Below, piece after piece: positions 5,939-14,109 of a DNA stretch of 30,937 nucleotides (within the stretch, counting starts at the first letter, position 1; each line of letters opens with the position of its first letter). Source of the stretch: a virus; the IMG/VR virus record IMGVR_UViG_3300036768_000205, positions 1 through 30,937 of that record, one strand, 5' to 3'. The notes beneath the pieces are model-generated. The model ran no database searches. It was not told the origin of the DNA and saw only the letters and a list, made by a program, of their open reading frames with translations. Made by a program: the position numbers and the translations under genes.

Positions 5939-6297
5939 ACCAATTGGCAGAGTTTCAAGCCGAGCGCGATGTTACCATGCTTGAAAAACAACGCCTGCTC
6001 GATGAACTCTATACCGCCGAAATCAAGGCACGTATGGCTGAAATCGAAGAAGAATTTTCGGGAAAGATCGAAGCGGTAAACGAAAAAATCGCCGCACTTG
6101 AAGCCGAAATCAAAAAGGATGTTATCGAACATGGCGCAAGCGTCAAAAGTTCTACACTTCATGCTGTTTTCTCAAAAGGCCGTGTGTCATGGGACACCAA
6201 GTCCCTTGATGGCTATGCTGCCGCTCATCCTGAATTACTGGCGTTTCGCAGGGAAGGTGAGCCGTCCGTCTCTATCCGTGTTGTGAAAGAAAAATAA
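5911..6297 (+). CDS. Coiled-coil phage protein (Gam/Gp157-like layout)
   Basis: A protein of 128 aa from the ATG at 5911; an upstream in-frame extension to 5725 reads through the 5715 gene in another frame and is not credible. Residues 1-72 form a charged coiled coil (KQKLDQLAEFQAERD ... EKIAALEAEIKKDV), followed by a compact beta-like end (HAVFSKGRVSWDTKSLDGYA ... PSVSIRVV). This coiled-coil-plus-small-domain plan recalls phage Gam and Gp157-type proteins, which protect DNA ends or act in recombination; the match is by pattern only. Confidence 0.6.
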   Translation: MENEIKQKLDQLAEFQAERDVTMLEKQRLLDELYTAEIKARMAEIEEEFSGKIEAVNEKIAALEAEIKKDVIEHGASVKSSTLHAVFSKGRVSWDTKSLDGYAAAHPELLAFRREGEPSVSIRVVKEK

Positions 6298-6318
6298 CAC
6301 CGCGTACACAGGTACAAA

Positions 6319-7209
6319 ATGAAAAACAGCAAGATTGAATGGACACATCATACATTCAACCCCTGGTGGGGATGCGTGAAGGTATCGGCAGGTTGTAAAA
6401 ACTGCTATGCCGAAACCTTTTCACGGCGTTTCGGAAGGAATATCTGGGGTGCAGGTAAGCCGCGTCAATTTGCGAGTGATGCCTACTGGCGAGAACCGTA
6501 CAAATGGAATGATGAGGCGCAACGGGCAGGAGAACGTCATCGCGTGTTTGTCGCAAGCATGGGCGATATATTTGAGAACCACCCGGATGACGAAATTCAG
6601 CGGCAGATGAACGAAGCACGGCAACGTCTGGCACAATTGATTGTCAAAACCCCATATCTGGATTGGCTCTTGCTAACAAAAAGGCCAGAAAACATAGAAC
6701 TGCACAGCCGAAGCATGTTTGAAAGAGACATTCTGGATGTTATGTACAAGCAGCGCAATTTGTGGCTTGGTGTCAGTGTGGAAAATCAGGAAATGGCAAA
6801 CTTCCGCATTCCTGCATTATTGCTTGCACCCAATGAAATACACGACATTACAGCCGTGCGGTTTGTAAGCATTGAACCACAACTCTCGGCGATAAATCTG
6901 CACCATCTAAAGAGGAATTATGGTGACGGCTATCTGGAATGGGATGCCCTGAATGGAATGCAGAGAATTAGCGACAGCACTGGCTATCACATTGGTTATC
7001 ACGTCCGCAAACTGGATTGGGTGATTTGTGGTGGCGAGAGTGGCGCAAATGGACGACCATTCAATCCACAGTGGGCGCGTTCGTTACGCGACCAGTGTAA
7101 GGGAGCCAATGTGCCGTTCTTTATGAAGCAATTAGGCGGACATCCAAACAAACGCGATCGCATTGAAGATTTGCCTGAAGATTTGCGCATCCGAGATTAT
7201 CCAAAATAA
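6319..7209 (+). CDS. Phage Gp37/Gp68 family protein (DUF5131)
   Basis: A protein of 296 aa. The opening SKIEWTHHTFNPWWGCVKVSAGCKNCYAE is the family signature, with Cys at about residues 19, 26 and 29 (C-x6-C-x2-C). Other hallmark segments are VFVASMGDIFE, WLLLTKRPENI, LWLGVSVENQE, RFVSIEPQL, and DWVICGGESG with PFFMKQLGG near the end. The cysteine cluster suggests a metal or Fe-S site. Common in phages and mobile elements; biochemical role not established. A full-length copy between recombination and replication genes. Confidence 0.85.
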   Translation: MKNSKIEWTHHTFNPWWGCVKVSAGCKNCYAETFSRRFGRNIWGAGKPRQFASDAYWREPYKWNDEAQRAGERHRVFVASMGDIFENHPDDEIQRQMNEARQRLAQLIVKTPYLDWLLLTKRPENIELHSRSMFERDILDVMYKQRNLWLGVSVENQEMANFRIPALLLAPNEIHDITAVRFVSIEPQLSAINLHHLKRNYGDGYLEWDALNGMQRISDSTGYHIGYHVRKLDWVICGGESGANGRPFNPQWARSLRDQCKGANVPFFMKQLGGHPNKRDRIEDLPEDLRIRDYPK

Positions 7210-7221
7210 AAGAGTGTTTAC

Positions 7222-9063
7222 ATGCCCATCACCATTGCCGACCTGCATATCCCCGAACACGAAATGAAAGCCCTGGACCAGGCATACTTCATCAACGATG
7301 CCTGGCTCGGCGACCTGGAACTGATTGCTGCCGCAATTGATACCAACCAGCCGCCAAGCCGCATTCCGGCAACGCAGCCCTGGGCGCTGATTGCCGAGCA
7401 GATACTGAGTAACGTGACCATGGGTGATGGCATTACCCCGGCAGCCCTGCGAAATGCAGTAACGATGGCTATCGGGCGGGCGATTGAATGGCGGCGCAAC
7501 GCCGATAAACGCTCGAAGATGACCAGCAAACTGAACGCGCTGAGGGCGGCGCGGGTGATCAACCCATACCTGGAATCGCCAGATGAGGACCTGAAAGCGC
7601 GGATTACCACAACACTGGTGGACAAGGAAACATCCGCTTTAGAGCGAAAACAAATCGCAGAAGCGCTGCTGCTCGACTGGCTGGGGGCGCATGGGCGGTT
7701 TATCCGCTCCGCTGAGGGGTTTATCCATTACCTGTATGAGAAGACGCACAAACTGTATGACCTGGAATCTACAGCGTGGGACGCGTGGCTGCACGCACTG
7801 ACGGGAGTCAACCCGGCGCTGACGGATTACAAGGTCCTTCTCAACGCCACCCAAAGCGCAGCACACAATCGGGGGCAGGAGCACTCAGTAGTGAAACTGG
7901 CGCATTGGGACAACGCTGCGAAAATTCTGCGCGTGACCCGTTTCGATGGGGTGACATACGTTTTGACCGGAACGGAAATCTGTCAGGAGAACAACGGCGA
8001 TGGTCCAGTCATCTTCCTGGATTCTCCCATCTGGCAGGCGTATGACCCGGACTTCGACGCGGGCTTTGAAGACTTCATTGCGCCGTTTACGCGACAAACG
8101 TGGGGCAGTACGTCCCAATGGGCGGCGGCGGTTTGGGCGCTTTCCCTGTTTTTCACCGAGTTGTGCCCAACGCGCCCGATTGCAGTTTTCCTTGGCGAAA
8201 AGGGAAGCGGAAAAAGCATGACCCTGCGCATGATTTTGCGCCTGCTTTTTGGCAGTATGGCTGAACTGCTGGCAACGCCGGATAAACCAGATGATTTTCT
8301 GGTGAGCGCTTATCACAATCACGTTTTGGCGCTTGACAATTTTGACGGTTTTCAGGAGTGGATGCGCGACCGCCTGGCCGGGCTGGCAACTGGTATCGAG
8401 ATGCAAATGCGCACCCTGTACACCAACAAGGAACTGACGCCTATGAAATTCCGCTCCTGGCTGGCGGTGACGGCGCGGCAGCCGGACACGCTCAAACGTG
8501 ATGACCTGGCAGATCGGCTCCTGATTTTCAAACTGGAGCGCATCAAAGATGAACAACGGACACGTGAGGGATATTTTTTGGATGCGATTGCCGCCATGCG
8601 TAATCGCTGGTGGGGCGGCATGCTCAATCTGTTGAACCAGATAGTGGCTTACTTGCGCAATAACAACCTGCCCGACAACAGCCCGCTGCGCATGGCAGAT
8701 TGGGAGGTTTTCGGGCGGGCAGTCTCTCAGATGATGGGAAAAACAGATGAATGGAAGATGATTGTAGCCGAACTGAAAAAGGCTCAAGGTGAATTTCTGG
8801 CTGAAGACATCATTGTCGAGGCGATTCAAAAGTGGCTGGAAATTCCTACCAACATCAACCGCGAGGTGCTGGCACGTGACCTGTACGCCGAATGTGAAGC
8901 GGTCCTGTTCAACGGCAATAAGCCGGATAGTGACTGGCCGAGAAGCGTTAAGTCTTTCTCACACCGGCTTTCAAATGTTGCTGAATATCTGAAAAATGAA
9001 TTCGGTATGAAAATTCGTCCAGATAATCGGCATGGCAATTGGATTCAGTTTGTAAAAGCATGA
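7222..9063 (+). CDS. AAA+/SF3-like replicative helicase ATPase
   Basis: A protein of 613 aa. Walker A GEKGSGKS lies near residue 325 and Walker B VLALDNFD near residue 370, followed by an arginine-rich sensor region (AVTARQPDTLKRDDLADR). The N-terminal 300 residues have no recognised motif. The C-terminus is a probable winged-helix region (EVLARDLYAECEAVLF ... PDNRHGNWIQFVKA). With a PrimPol-CHC2 primase just downstream it most likely unwinds DNA for phage replication, as D5-type helicases do. The stop codon is the first three bases of the inverted repeat at 9061. Palindrome at 7402-7412 (QILSN). Confidence 0.7.
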   Translation: MPITIADLHIPEHEMKALDQAYFINDAWLGDLELIAAAIDTNQPPSRIPATQPWALIAEQILSNVTMGDGITPAALRNAVTMAIGRAIEWRRNADKRSKMTSKLNALRAARVINPYLESPDEDLKARITTTLVDKETSALERKQIAEALLLDWLGAHGRFIRSAEGFIHYLYEKTHKLYDLESTAWDAWLHALTGVNPALTDYKVLLNATQSAAHNRGQEHSVVKLAHWDNAAKILRVTRFDGVTYVLTGTEICQENNGDGPVIFLDSPIWQAYDPDFDAGFEDFIAPFTRQTWGSTSQWAAAVWALSLFFTELCPTRPIAVFLGEKGSGKSMTLRMILRLLFGSMAELLATPDKPDDFLVSAYHNHVLALDNFDGFQEWMRDRLAGLATGIEMQMRTLYTNKELTPMKFRSWLAVTARQPDTLKRDDLADRLLIFKLERIKDEQRTREGYFLDAIAAMRNRWWGGMLNLLNQIVAYLRNNNLPDNSPLRMADWEVFGRAVSQMMGKTDEWKMIVAELKKAQGEFLAEDIIVEAIQKWLEIPTNINREVLARDLYAECEAVLFNGNKPDSDWPRSVKSFSHRLSNVAEYLKNEFGMKIRPDNRHGNWIQFVKA

Positions 9064-9175
9064 GGGTATTGAGGGTATTAAAAGGCACTTTTCATTAACT
9101 TTCTGTTGCATGCAAATTTTAAAGAATTTACAGAAACTTTTTAAAAATGGCATTTCAATACCCTCAATACCCTCA
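9061..9175. repeat. 19-bp inverted repeat of doubled 9-mers with AT-rich core (candidate origin)
   Basis: TGAGGGTATTGAGGGTATT (9061-9079) is perfectly repeated in inverse orientation at 9157-9175. Each arm is two direct copies of GAGGGTATT. The 77 bp between are AT-rich with A/T tracts and TGCATGCA. The site lies between the helicase and primase genes, a position and composition fitting an iteron-type replication origin or a regulatory site. It also allows a long RNA stem in the helicase 3' end. Confidence 0.6.
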
Positions 9176-9193
9176 CCCAAAACGGAGGTTTCC

Positions 9194-9403
9194 ATGCAAA
9201 AACTACCAGACAATCAGGAAGTTGAGATTTACTGCCCAAACTGCAAATGGCCGGTCAAACTGATTGTAAAGACGAACCGCATTACTAGAAATCAGTTTTT
9301 GGGATGTCCAAACTGGCCAGACTGTAACCACACTCAGTCCATTCCGGAGTCAATTGTTATGCGGCTTAATGGACAACCCACACTCTTTGGAGATAACCCA
9401 TGA
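9194..9403 (+). CDS. Small topoisomerase-type zinc-finger protein
   Basis: A protein of 69 aa with CPNC (residues 14-17) and GCPNWPDCNHT (38-48), the pattern of the C4 zinc finger at the end of bacterial topoisomerase I. It probably binds single-stranded DNA. The start at 9194 has an ACGGAGG SD; an in-frame ATG at 9110 would translate the inverted repeat and has no SD. The 4-nt overlap with the primase start (ATGA) suggests coupling. Confidence 0.75.
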   Translation: MQKLPDNQEVEIYCPNCKWPVKLIVKTNRITRNQFLGCPNWPDCNHTQSIPESIVMRLNGQPTLFGDNP

Positions 9404-10269
9404 ACGACTACATTGAGCAATTCCACAAGCAAGGCATTTCGGTTATCCCGCTGAAGCTACAGGATAAGCGCCCCGATCCTGCTGTACTGCCCGATGGTCG
9501 CTGGGAACTGTATCAGACCACACCCAATACTGAGTATGAACTCTCTCGCTGGTTTTCCGCTCCGAGAAACTACGGGGTTGTTTGCGGCTGGCAAAACCTG
9601 GTGGTGCTGGATTTTGACGACTGGACAACGTACAACCGCTGGGCGGCGTGGGCAATCGGTGCCGGTCCGTTGCCAAAAATGACGGCAGACAGCGCGTTTC
9701 GGGTGGCGACCAGCCGCGGCGTTCATCTGTACATCCGCACGTTTCTGGATGTTAACCGCAAACTGCCAGGGCTGGACATCAAGATACACGGCTACGTTGT
9801 GGGGCCGCTTTCCATTCATCCCAGCGGGGCAGTATATGAGCCGCTGAATGAAATGCACTTTCCGTATGTGCCCAGCATCGGCGATATTCTACCGGTTGAA
9901 TGGCTGGCGGCGATGCCGGTCCCCAATACTGAGTTGCGGGTTCCGACCATTCATGAGCGGGATATTTGGGAGGCGGTGAATGCGGGCTTCAATGCTGGCA
10001 AGGATGTTATCGGGTTGATCCGTGAGAAGTTTCGGGTTGAAACGTTTTTCATCAATCGGCGCAGCAGTGACGGCGGTAAGGGGCGGTGGTGGATGGCGCG
10101 GTGTCCGTTTCACGATGACCAGCATCCCAGTTTGTGGATTGATGCTGAGCGGGGAATTTGCCAGTGTCATGTTTGTCACGATAAGCCGCTGGATGTCATC
10201 AATCTGTATGCTGCACTGAAAGGGATTAGAAATGAGCAGGCTATCCACGCGTTGGCGAAAATGTTGTGA
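9400..10269 (+). CDS. PrimPol (AEP) primase-polymerase with C-terminal CHC2 zinc finger
   Basis: A protein of 289 aa. The N-terminal part is an archaeo-eukaryotic primase domain: GISVIPL (13-19), the catalytic VVLDFDDW (about residues 66-73), the GVHLYIR motif (about 107) and VGPLSIHPSG (about 131-140). The C-terminus carries a CHC2-type zinc finger (CPFH near 232, CQCHVC near 252) of DnaG-like primases. The order PrimPol then CHC2 is a fusion that would make primers at the phage origin with the upstream helicase. Palindrome at 9527-9537 (NTEYE) and a degenerate one at 9926. Confidence 0.85.
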   Translation: MNDYIEQFHKQGISVIPLKLQDKRPDPAVLPDGRWELYQTTPNTEYELSRWFSAPRNYGVVCGWQNLVVLDFDDWTTYNRWAAWAIGAGPLPKMTADSAFRVATSRGVHLYIRTFLDVNRKLPGLDIKIHGYVVGPLSIHPSGAVYEPLNEMHFPYVPSIGDILPVEWLAAMPVPNTELRVPTIHERDIWEAVNAGFNAGKDVIGLIREKFRVETFFINRRSSDGGKGRWWMARCPFHDDQHPSLWIDAERGICQCHVCHDKPLDVINLYAALKGIRNEQAIHALAKML

Positions 10270-10297
10270 AATGTTGTGAAATGTAGGAGGTTGAACG

Positions 10298-10729
10298 ATG
10301 AGAACGACTGATTTTGCCATTTTGGGGCTTGTGCTGATGGTCGTCGTGGCGGCGGCCATCGTGTTGAGCATGTCTGGGCCGGATGCAGCGATTGCCCAGG
10401 CACAGGTAGGGATGGCTCTCTCTCCGGCGGGGAGTGTTGGGCTTGGCTGGGTGCTTAGTTTGGTGCTGAAGGTCCTGCTGGGCGGGGTGGTGGCTGGGAT
10501 TGTCGTTGGGATTGTGGTCTGGGTCCGTGAATGGGCGCGAAGCCGGCAGCAGAACGGGCGCTGGCAATCTGGACCAAATGCGTACTGGCGGCGGCAGTCT
10601 GAGCCGCGTTCCAGTATCAGCCAGGATGACTTGATGAAGATGGTGCTGCTAAAGGCACTTACTGGTAATCAGCCTATGTTACCGCCGTCTCAACCGCCAG
10701 CGCAGGAAGATGAGGTGATCGAATGGTAA
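10298..10729 (+). CDS. Membrane protein with two spans, start of FtsK-like module
   Basis: A protein of 143 aa. Hydrophobic segments at residues about 6-26 (FAILGLVLMVVVAAAIVLSM) and 45-75 (Gly/Val-rich, VLLGGVVAGIVVGIVVWV) are followed by a basic cytoplasmic stretch (REWARSRQ) and a Pro-rich acidic tail. AGGAGG SD. The bases before it (10260-10290) hold a tandem AAATGTTGTG repeat. Its stop overlaps the lipoprotein gene, suggesting a complex with it. Function unknown. Confidence 0.7.
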   Translation: MRTTDFAILGLVLMVVVAAAIVLSMSGPDAAIAQAQVGMALSPAGSVGLGWVLSLVLKVLLGGVVAGIVVGIVVWVREWARSRQQNGRWQSGPNAYWRRQSEPRSSISQDDLMKMVLLKALTGNQPMLPPSQPPAQEDEVIEW

Positions 10730-11673
10730 AGATTTTCTGGACCTTCCTGCTGGCTCTTTCCCTGACTGCCTGCGCTACAGAGACAGTCACGCCGCTGGCG
10801 ACGCCTACCCCGCCACCGCAGCCTGGAGCGGCAGACCTGGCGGCAACGATGATCTATCAGCAGATTGCCATCGAAGCGACAAAATCGGCGGCAAATCAAC
10901 AGGCGGAGTTGCGCAATGCCATGTGGACGGCTACGGCTCAGGCGGGAGAGCGTGCGACAATGGCTGCTCAGGCCGCCGCAACCGCTACAGAGCGAGCGAT
11001 AATGGCAACAGCAACTGAGCGGATTCGGGCTGAGGGTGCAACGGCTACACAGCAAGCGTTTTATCTGCACGTTACACAAACACAGCAATCCTGGCAGGCT
11101 ACGGCTCAAGTACAGGCAGCCCATGATACTGCGACTGCTATTGCAGCCCCGATGTATGCTACTGCTGAACGGGCGCAATTGGACGCCAAAATTGCTCTGG
11201 CCACGGCACAGGTAGCAGAAGCAGACCTGGCTGTGCGCCGTCAGCAAATGAAGAATGGACTGGATGCCTTCGGGCCGTGGGCAATTATCTTTCTGGCGCT
11301 GGCAGTTGCTGGTCTGTGGGTTTATTTCAGCAGCCGCCTGCGCACCATCGAACGCGGGGCACACGGACTGCTGCCGGGGGTAGTACTCCAGACAAAAGGT
11401 GGCACTGTAGCGGCAGACCTGGAAAATCTGGCTGCAACTGGCTACCGGTTCCGCCCGGACGGGTCAGTGGATACCCTGACCAGCGATGCGGATGTCTTGC
11501 GCCGCAAGCAGGCAGTGCAGGCGATTGGCAACCTACCACCATCCAAACCGCCGAAGTTGGAAGTCGGGCAGATGTTTTCGGTTGGTTCCGGAGGTCGAGT
11601 TACGGTAGTGAGCGCAACCAGTCACGACAAAGCACTGGATGATTACGAGGCGCAACTGGCGGAGGAAGTATGA
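10723..11673 (+). CDS. Lipoprotein with Ala/Thr coiled coil and internal membrane span
   Basis: A protein of 316 aa. Signal peptide with lipobox LTAC (Cys17), then a Thr/Pro linker (TPLATPTPPPQPG), then an Ala/Thr/Gln/Glu-rich coiled coil of about 140 residues (TATERAIMATATERIRAEGA). A second membrane span follows at about 185-203 (FGPWAIIFLALAVAGLWVYF) and then a soluble C-terminal domain of about 110 residues. So both a lipid anchor and a span could hold it, with the coiled coil outside the membrane. Such a protein is unusual in a siphovirus replication/packaging interval. Confidence 0.7.
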   Translation: MVKIFWTFLLALSLTACATETVTPLATPTPPPQPGAADLAATMIYQQIAIEATKSAANQQAELRNAMWTATAQAGERATMAAQAAATATERAIMATATERIRAEGATATQQAFYLHVTQTQQSWQATAQVQAAHDTATAIAAPMYATAERAQLDAKIALATAQVAEADLAVRRQQMKNGLDAFGPWAIIFLALAVAGLWVYFSSRLRTIERGAHGLLPGVVLQTKGGTVAADLENLAATGYRFRPDGSVDTLTSDADVLRRKQAVQAIGNLPPSKPPKLEVGQMFSVGSGGRVTVVSATSHDKALDDYEAQLAEEV

Positions 11674-12998
11674 CCCCTACTGAGTATGCTGAACGGCTTG
11701 TTTCTGTGATTGAGCGCACCCTGGCGGGGTTGCGGCTGTACCCACCGCGGCAGTATGCGCTAAAGGAACGCAATGGACTGTGGTGGCTGGACTGTGTTTT
11801 TGATGTGGCTGCGGCTGGCAGAACAGTAGAAGTGTACGAGCGGGCGGCGCATACGGTGGGAGCGGCGATTGGTCGCCCGGTGTACACCAGCAATCATGTC
11901 GGGATGCGGTACGGCATCCTGCTGTCTCCCAAACCGCGTCTGCCGCAACGAGTTGATTTGCCGAGCGATGGCGTTACGCTGGACGTATTCCGGCTGGGTG
12001 TTTCGCTGCGCGGAGAGGTGACCGTATCGGCGCGGGCGATGGTGAATGCGCTGATCGGCGCCAGTCAGGGGGCGGGCAAGTCGAACATAATGCACCTGTT
12101 TGCGCACCAGGCGCTGGCGTTTGGCTGGAAGTTATACCTGGCGGACCCGCAGAGTCACACCTTCAACCCGGACCGCTGGAATGGGTTGGCGGCAATGGCA
12201 GTGGCAGGGAGTGTGGATGACTTGCGTAAGGTGCTGGATGCGGTGGAGGGTGCCCTGGCCGACCGCGTGGCGCAGTTCCGGGCGGCGGCGCAGACGCTGG
12301 GGCTGGTCCCAGCGGACCTGGACGCTTATAACGCCCAGATAGAGACGCCGCTGCCGCGCATTGGCCTGCTGGTAGATGAAGCCAACACTTACCTGGTTGA
12401 CCGGCGCATCCTGCAACGGCTGGCCGACCTTGCGCGGCAGGCGCGCAAATTCGGCATTCACCTGATGCTTGCCGGGCATGACTGGCGGGCTCAGGACGTG
12501 CCGCGCGAACTTTCGGCGATGCTGCCAACCCGCATTGCATTGGCAGTGGCAGATAGCACCAGCGCGCGGGTGGTGTTGGATAATGAGCGTTGGGGTAAAT
12601 GGTTGATAGGCAAGCCGCCAGGGCGGGGTGTGTTGAAACTGGGACAGTTTGTACCTATGCAATTTTACCTGGCGGGCGATCTGCCGCAGGGTGAGCACGT
12701 TTTGCCGTTGATGGAGACCGAACGGCAGATTGCGGAGAAGGCTCTGGCGGAGACCGGCGGCAAGATCAGCCTGGATGTTTTGATGGGGTGGGGGCTTGGT
12801 CAGCGTGAAGCACGGCGTCTTCAGGATACCTGGAAATCTCGTGGCTGGGCAGAGATTGACCCGGCGCGCAGGAATGGTTTGTATATCACCTCAAAATTAA
12901 CCGGTTTGATTGACAAACTGACAAACTCGACAAACTTGACAAACTGCCCTGAAACGGCTGACAAACTGACAAACTGCCCCGACAAACTGACAAACTGA
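11670..12998 (+). CDS. FtsK/HerA-type DNA translocase with winged-helix tail
   Basis: A protein of 442 aa. Walker A GASQGAGKS (about residues 130-138), Walker B IGLLVDEAN (about 230-238), and an FtsK/HerA ATPase core with GIHLMLAGHDW. Residues about 350-405 (ISLDVLMGWGLGQREARRLQDTWKSRGWAEI) look like a winged helix, as in the FtsK gamma domain that reads KOPS. The last 30 residues are a DKLTN repeat made by the 8-bp DNA repeats at 12912-12996. It could move double-stranded DNA in conjugation-like transfer or partition. Overlaps the lipoprotein gene (ATGA). Palindrome at 11677-11687 (PTEYA). Confidence 0.8.
   Translation: MTPTEYAERLVSVIERTLAGLRLYPPRQYALKERNGLWWLDCVFDVAAAGRTVEVYERAAHTVGAAIGRPVYTSNHVGMRYGILLSPKPRLPQRVDLPSDGVTLDVFRLGVSLRGEVTVSARAMVNALIGASQGAGKSNIMHLFAHQALAFGWKLYLADPQSHTFNPDRWNGLAAMAVAGSVDDLRKVLDAVEGALADRVAQFRAAAQTLGLVPADLDAYNAQIETPLPRIGLLVDEANTYLVDRRILQRLADLARQARKFGIHLMLAGHDWRAQDVPRELSAMLPTRIALAVADSTSARVVLDNERWGKWLIGKPPGRGVLKLGQFVPMQFYLAGDLPQGEHVLPLMETERQIAEKALAETGGKISLDVLMGWGLGQREARRLQDTWKSRGWAEIDPARRNGLYITSKLTGLIDKLTNSTNLTNCPETADKLTNCPDKLTN
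12912..12996 (+). repeat. Eight direct repeats of GACAAACT at the 3' end of the translocase gene
   Basis: Exact GACAAACT copies start at 12912, 12920, 12929, 12938, 12960, 12968, 12981 and 12989. They form two blocks separated by GCCCTGAAACGGCT, with GCCCC between copies six and seven. They encode the Asp-Lys-Leu-Thr-Asn tail. They could be an iteron, partition or transfer site, recalling the 8-bp TraB recognition repeats of Streptomyces plasmids. Confidence 0.8.
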
Positions 12999-13016
12999 TG
13001 CGAATGGAGCAAAGTT

Positions 13017-13763
13017 ATGAAATTAGAATCACTGTATGCGATTATTGCACCAATTGCCAGCCCGGTGGCTGTGGCTACGGTTACGGGTTCGGCGGTGTAT
13101 GTGGCAATGTCCGCTGTGCCAGGTATCCCGCCTGGGCTGGTCATTGCCGCTGCAATCATGTTCGCTCTTGCGGTTGAGATGTCCGGCGGATTGGCGTTTG
13201 CCGTCTTGTCACGGGCGTTTGCCAACCGGTCGGCTGGCGCAGTCCTGGCGGGGTTTGCGCTTGCGGGGTTGTACCTGGTGATCATTATGTTTGCCGCAAA
13301 CATTGGGGCGCATGGCGGTATCCTGGCTGCCACAGGGGTGCTGCCGGTGGTAGCGTATGGCGGCCGGGCGGCGTGGGGATACCTGGCTCAAGTGGAGCGG
13401 GCGCGGCAGGTACAGCAGGCTGAACGTCTGGCCGCACAACAGTCAGCCGCTGAGTTGGAGCGTTTGCGATTGCAGGCGCGAATGGTCGAGTCGAACAACC
13501 AGGCGGCAATCGCCAGGGCGAACGCGCGGGCAGCTGCTGCCGAACATGTATCGAACGTTCGGGCTGTTCGGGCGAACATGCCGAACACCCCGAACAGCCC
13601 GAACAAACTGGACGCACAGCGATTGGAGCTGGCACGTCAGGCGTATGCTGCCAATCCGAACATTACTGCCCGCCAGATGGCGGCAGCTATTGGCGTATCA
13701 TCATCTGACACTGGATTGCGGTATTTGCGGGCGGTGGAAGCAACCACATCAGATACTCAGTAA
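13017..13763 (+). CDS. Membrane protein with coiled coil and C-terminal HTH
   Basis: A protein of 248 aa. Three or four N-terminal hydrophobic segments (residues about 5-30, 36-60, 70-92, 98-115), then an Ala/Glu/Arg coiled coil (about 120-180), an Asn/Pro linker (NMPNTPNSPNK) and a C-terminal HTH-like segment (ITARQMAAAIGVSSSDTGLRYL, about 213-234). The layout suggests a membrane anchor for DNA or for the neighbouring translocase. GGAG SD. The palindrome at 13753-13763 contains its stop codon. The linker DNA holds a perfect 16-bp inverted repeat. Confidence 0.65.
   Translation: MKLESLYAIIAPIASPVAVATVTGSAVYVAMSAVPGIPPGLVIAAAIMFALAVEMSGGLAFAVLSRAFANRSAGAVLAGFALAGLYLVIIMFAANIGAHGGILAATGVLPVVAYGGRAAWGYLAQVERARQVQQAERLAAQQSAAELERLRLQARMVESNNQAAIARANARAAAAEHVSNVRAVRANMPNTPNSPNKLDAQRLELARQAYAANPNITARQMAAAIGVSSSDTGLRYLRAVEATTSDTQ
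13557..13604. repeat. Perfect 16-bp inverted repeat within a CGAAC-rich array
   Basis: GTTCGGGCTGTTCGGG (13557-13572) is exactly inverted at 13589-13604, with a 16-nt centre that also contains two CGAACA copies. Several CGAAC units fall within 65 bp. It lies inside the coding sequence of the membrane/HTH protein, in its Asn/Pro linker. It is a possible protein-binding or RNA-stem site next to the GACAAACT array. Confidence 0.65.
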
Positions 13764-13776
13764 CGGGGGTTGTGTG

Positions 13777-14109
13777 ATGATTGTGCAACGTACTGATAAG
13801 GTTGTAACCTGTAAGATGTGCCAGGCGGAACTTGGGCGCGTGTATCTGGTGGGGGATGATGTCGAAGCGCTGATGGTTGGCAGGCTGCTGGTGTTTGATT
13901 TGATCAAAGGTGTATGCGTCAGTTGTGGGGCACCGTTTTTTTACAGCATACCGTTGAAGCGGTTCGAGAGTGTGGTGGATCGTCTGTTTTCCGATGATGA
14001 ATGGCAGGCAAAAGCCCGGCAGATGCGGCGGGAGGGGAAATCTTATGGGGAGATTGCCAAAGCACTCAATCTGCCGCGCTCAACGGTGTGGCGGATGTTT
14101 CAAAAGTGA
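13777..14109 (+). CDS. Zinc-ribbon plus HTH regulator (candidate late antiterminator)
   Basis: A protein of 110 aa. CKMC (residues about 12-15) and CVSC (about 47-50) form a zinc ribbon. The C-terminal AKARQMRREGKSYGEIAKALNLPRSTVWRMFQK is a resolvase/sigma-r4-type HTH. It lies immediately upstream of a promoter-terminator module before the terminase genes, the same place as lambda Q relative to its late promoter; lambda Q also combines a zinc-binding and an HTH part. A late regulator is therefore a fair guess. Start chosen at 13777; the SD is weak (GGGGG). Confidence 0.65.
   Translation: MIVQRTDKVVTCKMCQAELGRVYLVGDDVEALMVGRLLVFDLIKGVCVSCGAPFFYSIPLKRFESVVDRLFSDDEWQAKARQMRREGKSYGEIAKALNLPRSTVWRMFQK

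Noticed and set aside
9110-9403. Longer form of the Zn-finger gene starting at 9110.
   Set aside because: It has no SD and would translate the inverted repeat; the start at 9194 has a good SD and begins right before the zinc-finger part.
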